The position numbers and the translations under genes are program-made. Positions 57,705 to 64,000 of a DNA stretch of 64,000 nt are shown piece after piece. This DNA is from Blautia liquoris (GTDB taxonomy: Bacteria; Bacillota; Clostridia; Lachnospirales; Lachnospiraceae). Every line of letters starts with the position of its first letter. Position 1 is the stretch's first letter. The stretch spans positions 2,108,001 to 2,172,000 of the forward strand of contig NZ_CP063304.1 in assembly GCF_015159595.1 (NCBI RefSeq), given 5' to 3'. The notes beneath the pieces were generated by a model that saw only the letters and a list, made by a program, of their open reading frames with translations, was not told the DNA's origin and did no database searches.

Positions 57705-59492
57705 ATACAGCGGCCCGTAGTTTTTACATGCACGATAATCCTGTCCCTCTTTATCCATGCCAAAGGCATTCCATGCGGATGGACGGAAGATCTTTTCTTC
57801 AGAAACATTATGCATGGCAACGGGGATGCGAAGTATCGAACAAAGGGTGATGAGATCTGCTCCGATATGTCCATAACTGATCGCTCCATGATTTGCTCCC
57901 CAGTTATTCATCACATCATAGGCTGTCTTGAACGCTCCCTTCCCGGTTACTCTCGGTGCGAACCAGGTACACGGCCATGTATAGTCTGTTCTCTTCCAGA
58001 TAGCATCAGATACGTCATCGGGAAGTCCTACTGTCCACCCTTCCGCAATCTGCAGACACGGTCCCAGTCCTTTTACAAGATTCAGGCGAATCATAGTGAC
58101 CGGCATCTCTGTCTTTGTCAGAAATCTCGATGAATAGCCCCCTCCGCGGAAATATCCCAGATCAGCTGCATTCCATGTAGTTGCCTTAAGCATCGCTTCC
58201 TGATCAGCTTCATTTACCTCATACCACGGTTTCATCACAGGATTACCGGATTCATCTTTTGATTCACCGTTGAAATCAAGGCATGCAGCACCGGAATTGA
58301 TTAAATGTATAAACCCTCCTGCCTCGGCAGCTTTTCCGGTAAGTGTATAACCCGTGGCTTCTTTCACTGCCTCAGGACTCCAGTATGTGCGAACATCAGC
58401 AAATGCCTGTGCACGATTCGTCAGCAACTTCATAAAAAGCATACCCAGACCATTTAACACATCGTTCTCCGTTGCCAGTATATAGGGCTCACGTGCGCCG
58501 CACCAGTCGAACGAAGAATTCAGCATCGACTCTGAGAAATCTGCATTCGGATAGAAGTCCGTCCACTGACGCTGTCCCTGAAAACCGGCAGCTATGGCAT
58601 TATGTCCTACCATCTCTTCCTCACAGCCCTCAGACAGGTTTTGGTTCCCATTCATCAAATCTTTGATGATGCACATCATCTTCACAACGAATTCCCAGTC
58701 CTGATCCTTCTCTTTGCGGCTCTTTTGCACCTCTTTTGGATTTTTGTCGAATCCCTCGATACAGTGTTCCTTTGTCCATGCAAGCGCCTTCTGAAATTCC
58801 GCTTCATCATAGATATTCTCACTCATCCTGCGGATTAGTTCCACTTCATCGACAGACTCCACACGCATTCCAAGATACGATTCAATAAAATCAGGATCAA
58901 TGATAGATCCGCCGATCCCCATTGTCACAGATCCAATCTGAAGATAAGATTTTCCTCTCATGCTAGAGGCAGCAACTGCCGCACGTCCAAACCGAAGGAG
59001 TTTTTCTCTGACATCTTCCGGGATCTCTGTGGCATCTGCTGCCTGAACGTCACGCCCATAGATTCCAAACGCCGGAAGTCCTTTCTGAGCATGGGTTGCC
59101 AGCACGCTTGCAAGATATACCGCCCCGGGACGTTCTGTGCCATTGAATCCCCACACTGCCTTAATCGTCGACGGATCCATATCCATCGTCTCAGCACCAT
59201 AGCACCAGCAAGGTGTTACTGTCAAAGTGATATCAACGCCTGCGTGTTTAAACTTATCTTCACAGGCGGCTGCCTCCGCCACACGTCCAATCGTCGTGTC
59301 TGCGATAATCACTTTTACCGGCTCACCGTTCGAATATCTCAGATTTTTCTCAAAAAGATCAGCAGCCATTTTCGCCATATTCATCGTCTGATCTTCCAGA
59401 GATTCACGTACCTTCAGATATCCTCTTCGTCCGTCAATCGTCGGACGAATACCGATAACCGGGTATTCCCCAATCAATCTGCTTTTCGCCAT
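57699..59492 (-). CDS. fucI: L-fucose isomerase
   Basis: A 597-residue manganese-dependent isomerase converting L-fucose to L-fuculose. [20 protein letters not shown] at the N terminus, [28 protein letters not shown], and [21 protein letters not shown] are FucI blocks with metal ligands. The full-length match (usual about 590) supports the call. AGGAGGTTTAAAAGG precedes the ATG. It is divergent from an AraC regulator. It probably acts with fucA; a fuculokinase gene is absent from the window. Confidence 0.96.
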   Translation of the reverse strand: MAKSRLIGEYPVIGIRPTIDGRRGYLKVRESLEDQTMNMAKMAADLFEKNLRYSNGEPVKVIIADTTIGRVAEAAACEDKFKHAGVDITLTVTPCWCYGAETMDMDPSTIKAVWGFNGTERPGAVYLASVLATHAQKGLPAFGIYGRDVQAADATEIPEDVREKLLRFGRAAVAASSMRGKSYLQIGSVTMGIGGSIIDPDFIESYLGMRVESVDEVELIRRMSENIYDEAEFQKALAWTKEHCIEGFDKNPKEVQKSRKEKDQDWEFVVKMMCIIKDLMNGNQNLSEGCEEEMVGHNAIAAGFQGQRQWTDFYPNADFSESMLNSSFDWCGAREPYILATENDVLNGLGMLFMKLLTNRAQAFADVRTYWSPEAVKEATGYTLTGKAAEAGGFIHLINSGAACLDFNGESKDESGNPVMKPWYEVNEADQEAMLKATTWNAADLGYFRGGGYSSRFLTKTEMPVTMIRLNLVKGLGPCLQIAEGWTVGLPDDVSDAIWKRTDYTWPCTWFAPRVTGKGAFKTAYDVMNNWGANHGAISYGHIGADLITLCSILRIPVAMHNVSEEKIFRPSAWNAFGMDKEGQDYRACKNYGPLYK

Positions 59493-59556
59493 ATCCTTTT
59501 AAACCTCCTAAACTTTTCTATCGTATATAATAACTCTGTTCGAGACGAATTTCTTG

Positions 59557-59565
59557 TGATATAAT
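59557..59565 (+). promoter_or_regulatory. Extended -10 promoter of the fuc-linked AraC gene
   Basis: TGATATAAT (TG-n-TATAAT) on the plus strand, 43 nt before the start codon; no clear -35. This is the same promoter type as that of the lacZ-linked regulator. Confidence 0.55.
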
Positions 59566-59607
59566 AGCAAAAAGTAGTATAATTTTCACATTGGAGATTT
59601 AATTATT

Positions 59608-60492
59608 ATGCATTATCTTGATTACAATGAAAAGAAACAACATGGAACGAATGAATTCCCACTTGAATACTATTTTATTGACGAAAATCACTCTCGCTAC
59701 CGGATGCCTTTTCACTGGCACAGGGAGATGGAATTCGTACATATTCTAAGGGGCAAGCTCCATCTGTATCTGGATGACAGGGAGTATCTGGCATCTGAAG
59801 GGGATCTCTTTCATATCGCAGGCGGCGTCATACACGGAGGTGAACCAAAAAACTGTGTCTATGAATGTGTTGTCTTTGATCCTTCCCCACTGCTCATGAA
59901 TACACATGCTGCTCGTTCCTATATCAGGAAGATCGAACTGCGTCAATTTCTCGTGCAGGAATATTATACCGGTGAACATGATCCGGGAATTTTCACCTAT
60001 GCAAATACGCTGTTTTCTTCTGCACGTGAAAAAGCCCCCGGATGGGAGTTAGCCACCATGGGAGCTCTATTTTCAATATATGGAACTATTTTTGATCAGT
60101 CTTATTATGAACCGGTCACATCCGACTATGTGGATCACGGCAGGATGAGCACACTCAAACCTGTGCTTGAATATATCGATGCCCACTATAAGGATGAAGT
60201 CACTCTGGAGATGCTCGCGCATGTCTGCGGAATGTCCTCCAAGTATTTTTGCCGTGTCTTTAAGGCAGTCATCCATCGAACACCCATCGATTACCTGAAC
60301 TATTACCGAATCGAAAGAGCCAGTTTTCTGATGGAGACAGAGGATATCTCAGTCAGCGAAGCCGCTTACCAGTGTGGATTCAACGACAGCAGCTATTTTG
60401 TCCATGTGTTTAAGAGGTACAAAAATACCACCCCCAGCGAATACCTAAAGCGAATCAACGGAAAAGAAATCCCCGGACTGCAAACCAAATAA
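59608..60492 (+). CDS. AraC-family regulator next to fucI
   Basis: A 294-residue AraC protein. The cupin domain starts FEYYFI-like with HSRYRMPFHWHREMEFVHIL and LASEGDLFHIAGGVIHGGEP. The C-terminal double HTH has LAHVCGMSSKYFCRVFKAV and AYQCGFNDSSYFVHVFKRY. The start has TTGGAGATTTAATTATT ahead. It is divergent from fucI, so it probably governs fucose use. Its last 38 nt overlap the convergent DUF554 gene. Confidence 0.9.
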   Translation: MHYLDYNEKKQHGTNEFPLEYYFIDENHSRYRMPFHWHREMEFVHILRGKLHLYLDDREYLASEGDLFHIAGGVIHGGEPKNCVYECVVFDPSPLLMNTHAARSYIRKIELRQFLVQEYYTGEHDPGIFTYANTLFSSAREKAPGWELATMGALFSIYGTIFDQSYYEPVTSDYVDHGRMSTLKPVLEYIDAHYKDEVTLEMLAHVCGMSSKYFCRVFKAVIHRTPIDYLNYYRIERASFLMETEDISVSEAAYQCGFNDSSYFVHVFKRYKNTTPSEYLKRINGKEIPGLQTK

Positions 60493-61138
60493 TTGGAACC
60501 AGAAGTGACGGGAGCATATTCAGTGTCCTGCAGTCCTTAATCTTTAAGATCGACAACCCGGAACTTCCGATCAAAACTCCCCCTACAATTGATACCTCCC
60601 GCATCAGTTCCGGGGAGATGAAGTGCGATAAGGCTCCGGCACACAGATATATGCTTCCCTGCCAGAGAAACAGGACAACTGCAGCCAGTGCCATACCAAT
60701 CCCGTAGGTGGAAGACAACACAATTGAGGTCACAAAATCAAGTGTTGCATTTGTAAAGAGATAGGTATTATCGGAATTCAGTGCACTTTGTATCGGTCCC
60801 AGGATAGACAGGCTTCCGATACAGTACAAGAGTATCCCTGTAGACAATCCTTGTCCCAGATTAGACTTTGAGAATTTCCCGACGAGGTTTTGAAATCTGC
60901 CTTCCAGATTCAGTATCGTACCAATCAGCCCGCCGATGGCAAGGCTTAAGATAAAGAGGACCGGGTACTTACTGTCGGGCAGATTATTAACTACGTTATT
61001 AATACCAAGCACCGTTGCTGCAAGACCCATGGCAGTGTAAAGAGCATCCTGATATTCCTCTTTGATCCCCTTCTTTACGACACTTCCGATCACGCTTCCG
61101 GCCAATATCGCGCTGGCATTTACAATCGTCCCTATCAT
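60455..61138 (-). CDS. DUF554 membrane protein
   Basis: A 227-residue protein of the DUF554 (YqgA/YdfK) family with about six to seven hydrophobic segments. MIGTIVNASAILAGSVIGSV is the family start, followed by AMGLAATVLGI and LAIGGLIGTILNLE; QGLSTGILLYCIGSLSILGPIQSAL is the second conserved block. The ATG at 61138 lies 4 nt after the preceding gene's stop, so the two are probably cotranslated. Function unknown; some relatives are annotated as possible transporters. Its 3' end overlaps the AraC gene on the other strand. Confidence 0.88.
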   Translation of the reverse strand: MIGTIVNASAILAGSVIGSVVKKGIKEEYQDALYTAMGLAATVLGINNVVNNLPDSKYPVLFILSLAIGGLIGTILNLEGRFQNLVGKFSKSNLGQGLSTGILLYCIGSLSILGPIQSALNSDNTYLFTNATLDFVTSIVLSSTYGIGMALAAVVLFLWQGSIYLCAGALSHFISPELMREVSIVGGVLIGSSGLSILKIKDCRTLNMLPSLLVPIIWFAVRGFLFR

Positions 61139-61142
61139 AGGA

Positions 61143-61940
61143 TTACTCAGGCTGTTTTCCGATATAAGCCAGAATTCCGCCATCTACATAAAGAATATGC
61201 CCGTTTACAAAGTCAGAAGCTTCTGAAGCCAAAAATATTGCCGGCCCTTTCAAATCATCTGCAGTGCCCCAGCGTTCTGCCGGTGTTTTAGCTACGATAA
61301 AGGAATCAAACGGATGTCTGCTTCCGTCAGGCTGTCTCTCACGGAGAGGAGCTGTCTGAGGTGTGGCAATGTAGCCAGGCCCGATACCATTACATTGAAT
61401 ATTATAAGCACCATATTCAGATGCAATGTTCTTAGTCAGCATCTTCAATCCGCCTTTTGCTGCAGCATATGCAGAAACAGTTTCCCGTCCCAGTTCGCTC
61501 ATCATGGAGCAGATGTTGATAATCTTGCCATGTTTCTGTTTGATCATTCCCGGAATTACTGCCTTGGATACAATAAATGGTCCGTTCAGATCAACATCAA
61601 CTACCTGACGGAATTCCTCTGCTTTCATCTCAAGCATTGGAATGCGCTTAATCATTCCGGCATTGTTGACCAGAATATCGATTCCGCCAAATTCTTTTTC
61701 GATGTCAGCAACCATCTCCTGAACTTTTTCTTCATTGGTCACATCACAGATATAACCTTTTGCGTCAATCCCTTTTTCCTTGTAATTGGCATACCCTTTT
61801 TCCAGATCTTTCTCATTGAGGCAGTTAAATATGATTTTCGCCCCTTGTGCTGCATAAGCTTCCGCAATTGCAAAGCCAATTCCATAAATTGCACCTGTTA
61901 TCAGTGCTGTTTTTCCCTTTAATGAAAACATATTACTCAT
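61143..61940 (-). CDS. SDR oxidoreductase of the gluconate 5-dehydrogenase / DHU-reductase (KduD/DhuD) type
   Basis: A 265-residue short-chain dehydrogenase. The cofactor motif is TGAIYGIGFAIAEAYA, with VNNAGMIKR and the catalytic Tyr and Lys in SELGRETVSAYAAAKGG. The sequence strongly resembles the Streptococcus enzyme long called gluconate 5-dehydrogenase (ICSMMSELGRETVSAYAAAK and QCNGIGPGYIATPQTAPLRE are near identical in my memory). Next to kduI, reduction of 2,5-diketo-3-deoxygluconate or DHU to KDG fits better. The ATG at 61940 follows GAAAGGAAGG. The frame upstream runs into the repeats and is ignored. Confidence 0.88.
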   Translation of the reverse strand: MSNMFSLKGKTALITGAIYGIGFAIAEAYAAQGAKIIFNCLNEKDLEKGYANYKEKGIDAKGYICDVTNEEKVQEMVADIEKEFGGIDILVNNAGMIKRIPMLEMKAEEFRQVVDVDLNGPFIVSKAVIPGMIKQKHGKIINICSMMSELGRETVSAYAAAKGGLKMLTKNIASEYGAYNIQCNGIGPGYIATPQTAPLRERQPDGSRHPFDSFIVAKTPAERWGTADDLKGPAIFLASEASDFVNGHILYVDGGILAYIGKQPE

Positions 61941-62000
61941 CTTCGTGTACCTTCCTTTCTTTTTACTGCCTTCTGGCAGTGATCTCACTTCTCCGCTTTG

Positions 62001-62292
62001 TTCGGGTCTGACCCCTCGCACCTCCATGATACCACGGATTGCTCTGCGCTTTGCGCTCCCGCAATCCTACAAACATTCAAATTCCGCCCTGTCGGGCTTC
62101 ATTCTCATGTTTGTTCGGGTCCGACCTCCCGCACCTCCATGATACCACGGATTGCTCTGCGCTTTGCGCTCCCGCAATCCTACAAACATTCAAATTCCGC
62201 CCTGTCGGGCTTCATTCTCATGTTTGTTCGGGTCTCAAGGTTATGTTTTTTCATGCGAGCATGAAAAAGCATAACTTTTCGACCCTGTATCA
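62001..62292 (-). repeat. Dispersed repeat, complex copy with a 113-bp tandem duplication
   Basis: On the minus strand it begins TGATACAGGGTC (62292) five nt after the kduI stop. Stem I (62229-62286), stem II (inner GCCC/GGGC) and stem III (GGATTGC/GCAATCC with GCGC/GCGC) end at TGGTATCATGG. A 113-bp part covering stems II and III is then repeated almost exactly (period 113: landmark TTCGGGT at 62001, 62114 and 62227). It fills most of the 356-nt space between kduI and the SDR gene, in the same orientation. Frames across it are open on the plus strand but are repeat artefacts. Confidence 0.85.
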
Positions 62293-62296
62293 TTCA

Positions 62297-63160
62297 TTAT
62301 AACAGATCTTTGTTCAAAACAAAATCCTGATCGTCAAAATCCTGATTTTCACCGACCATTCCCCAGATAAAGGAATAGTTCTTTGAACCGCTGCCGCAGT
62401 GAATCGACCAGCTTGGATTGATTACAGCCTCTTCATTTCTCATCACGATATGTCTTGTTTCCTGTGGTTCTCCCATATAGTGCATAACGAATCCGTCTTC
62501 TGGAAGTTCAAAATACATGTAGACTTCCATCCTTCTGTCATGTGTATGGCAGGGCATGGAATTCCATACACTCCCCGGTTCGAGGGATGTCATTCCCATC
62601 TCCAGCTGACAGCTTTCAACCTGTCCCGGAAGAATATATTTACAAAGAGTTCTGTGATTGGACTCTTCAAGGCTGCCCATCTCTACCTTATTCTCGTCCT
62701 TGATTATCACAACATCTTTGGAAGGCTGTCCTTCTTTTTTGATCAGCACTGTCGGATATACGGCATGTGCCGGTGCACTGTTAAGATAAAACTTAGCCGG
62801 ATTTTCGGGATCATCACTTGTAAATGTGATATCCTTGCTTCCCATTCCGATATACATACCATCTTTGTGGGCAACATCATAAATTTTTCCGTCAATGCAG
62901 ATATGTCCTGCACCTCCGATATTGATGACACCCAGTTCTCTTCTTTGAAGGAAATAATCCGCGCGGAGTTCTTCTTTTGCCGTCAAAGTTAATTCTTTCT
63001 TCGCCGGAGTAGCAGAACCCACGATGATGCGGTCTATATGACTGTAAACCAGTTTCACTTCATCCGGAATAAACGTGTTCTGAATTAGATATTCTTCTCT
63101 TAGCCGCTCAGTCGTATAATGTTTCATGTCTTTTGGTGACGAAGCTGTTCTTACTTCCAT
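62297..63160 (-). CDS. kduI: 5-dehydro-4-deoxy-D-glucuronate isomerase
   Basis: A 287-residue cupin isomerase acting on the unsaturated-uronate product DKI (from pectin or glycosaminoglycan breakdown). The metal site is MPCHTHDRRMEVYMYFEL plus a later INPSWSIHCGSGS. ELRADYFLQRRELGVINIGG and GMYIGMGSKDITF are KduI-typical. With the downstream SDR it forms the KduI/KduD step. No KDG kinase (kdgK), KDPG aldolase or uronate lyase is in the window. The start has GGCAGGTATATT ahead. Confidence 0.95.
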   Translation of the reverse strand: MEVRTASSPKDMKHYTTERLREEYLIQNTFIPDEVKLVYSHIDRIIVGSATPAKKELTLTAKEELRADYFLQRRELGVINIGGAGHICIDGKIYDVAHKDGMYIGMGSKDITFTSDDPENPAKFYLNSAPAHAVYPTVLIKKEGQPSKDVVIIKDENKVEMGSLEESNHRTLCKYILPGQVESCQLEMGMTSLEPGSVWNSMPCHTHDRRMEVYMYFELPEDGFVMHYMGEPQETRHIVMRNEEAVINPSWSIHCGSGSKNYSFIWGMVGENQDFDDQDFVLNKDLL

Positions 63161-63303
63161 AATATACCTGCCTTTCTTATTAATCTGCCTAATTTGGGTT
63201 ATAAATTTTATATCTATGATTAGTTTAACATATCCATAAATCTATTTCCCGTTATATAATGCCCAAAATCTTGCAAATCTTATCACTTTCCATTATACTT
63301 ATC

Positions 63304-63385
63304 CTATGATGTTGGGGTCAAAAGGTATTTGACCCCTATGATACACGGATTACTCCGCACTTTGTGCTCACGTAATCCTACATCA
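63304..63385 (-). repeat. Dispersed repeat, right half
   Basis: On the minus strand it includes stem III (GGATTACGTGAGCAC... to GTAATCC), CCGTGTATCAT and the outer hairpin GGGGTCAAA/TTTGACCCC (63314-63336), then AACATCATAGG. The left half (stems I and II) is missing. It lies 28 nt before the AraC gene, in the opposite orientation. Confidence 0.8.
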
Positions 63386-63413
63386 CCATTATACTTCAGG
63401 AAGGAGTCAATGT

Positions 63414-64000
63414 ATGCAGCTTTATCATTCTTGCAGAGAAGCCATGAAATATTGTATAGACAGTAAGACTTTCGCCGCCGCATGGCTCTATAACGACGAA
63501 AAGCCCATGGATATCCATATTCATGACTGTTACGAGATCTATTATTCAATCTCTGGTGGAAAGCAGTTTTTAATTGATAACCGTTTTTACAATTTCAATC
63601 CAGGTGATATATTTTTTATTAACCAATATGAAAGTCATCATCTGTATCAAGTCGATGACGGCAGCCATGAACGAATTATCTTATCCATTTACCCGGATTA
63701 CCTAAAAAGCTTCTGTACGAAAAACACAGATCTGAACTACTGTTTCACGTGCCGGAACACAAACTTCGGACATAAGCTTTCGCTTACCGATGAGGAGCAG
63801 AAAAGATTTCTCTATTTTGTCCACAATCTGACCGGAACGGAGGGATATGGACAGGATCTTATGGACAAGGCTGCTTTTCTGGAAATGATGATATTCCTGA
63901 ATAAAATATTTTTAAAACGATGTGATCATGATCTGTTGGAACATGAAATCACAGGTGTACATCATGAACAGATTGACGGAATCCTCTCATATGTAAACCA
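63414..64000 (+). CDS. AraC-family regulator, truncated by the window end
   Basis: The frame is open to the window end (195 codons visible). The ATG at 63414 follows AAGGAG seven nt upstream. The visible part is the N-terminal cupin: MDIHIHDCYEIYYSISGGKQ, FNPGDIFFINQYESHHLYQ and SIYPDYLKSFC. The C-terminal HTH lies outside. It is divergent from kduI, so it probably controls unsaturated-uronate use. The relationship to AraC is by cupin pattern and length. Confidence 0.85.
   Translation, partial: MQLYHSCREAMKYCIDSKTFAAAWLYNDEKPMDIHIHDCYEIYYSISGGKQFLIDNRFYNFNPGDIFFINQYESHHLYQVDDGSHERIILSIYPDYLKSFCTKNTDLNYCFTCRNTNFGHKLSLTDEEQKRFLYFVHNLTGTEGYGQDLMDKAAFLEMMIFLNKIFLKRCDHDLLEHEITGVHHEQIDGILSYVN

Noticed and set aside
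62001-62292. A CRISPR array or phage attachment site
   Set aside because: The 113-bp units are adjacent rather than separated by unique spacers, and there is no cas gene, integrase or tRNA at the site. They belong to the dispersed repeat family.
61998-62302. Plus-strand open frames of 65-88 codons across the repeat
   Set aside because: They follow the tandem repeat in two frames with the same peptide repeated; no ribosome site and no known domain.

Overview
The window looks like a chromosomal segment of a gut-type Firmicute of the Lachnospiraceae (Clostridia; Blautia or Ruminococcus gnavus-like by gene content, genus not resolved). The evidence is rimP-nusA-ylxR-ylxQ-infB synteny, strong AGGAGG ribosome sites, a pyruvate formate-lyase pair, a giant clostridial acyl-CoA dehydratase activase, many AraC-type and YesMN-type regulators, and CUT1 sugar importers without their own ATPase. 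Most genes lie on the minus strand.

Layout. 1-4.4 kb: translation and antitermination operon (rimP, nusA, ylxR, ylxQ, infB; infB is cut by the window start and carries an RNN/Q-rich repeat insertion). 4.4-8.9 kb: serC-serA-DUF1015-mscS operon ending in a clear terminator. 9-11.7 kb: tgt-yajC and a short Na/Pi-type transporter. 11.9-16.2 kb: a 1414-residue activase/dehydratase-like protein. 16.3-19.5 kb: glycosyltransferase with repeats, iron alcohol dehydrogenase, lipoprotein. 19.7-23.9 kb: lacZ with a divergent AraC regulator. 24.0-27.6 kb: two tRNA-Gly genes, then pflB-pflA behind a promoter with two TGTATACA palindromes. 27.9-30.9 kb: cysK-metY-rrf2 sulfur unit. 30.9-47.8 kb: one long minus-strand sugar locus (two large glycoside-phosphorylase-like enzymes, two binding proteins, two permeases, YesMN two-component system, PfkB kinase) that ends, with translational coupling, in a short dnaK. 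48-51.9 kb: heterodimeric ABC exporter preceded by a strong promoter and a 24-codon leader ORF. 51.9-60.5 kb: rhaB-rhaA-rhaD, fucA and fucI with two AraC regulators. 60.5-64 kb: DUF554 protein, an SDR of the gluconate 5-dehydrogenase/DHU-reductase type, kduI and a truncated AraC gene.

The least explained signal is a family of dispersed intergenic repeats (full copy about 240 bp at 27629-27868; other whole or partial copies near 4353, 10631, 19570, 22899, 30791, 55644, 62001 and 63304). The copies start with TGATAC, end with a mirror-image GTATCA, and fold into successive hairpins whose paired bases change together between copies. Several copies lie in the predicted 5' leaders of regulators and metabolic genes, one provides the stop codon of the rrf2 gene, and one holds a 113-bp tandem duplication. 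I do not recognise this family. Other candidates for follow-up are a C-rich small RNA between fucA and fucI, the exporter leader ORF, and dnaK placed at the end of a sugar operon.
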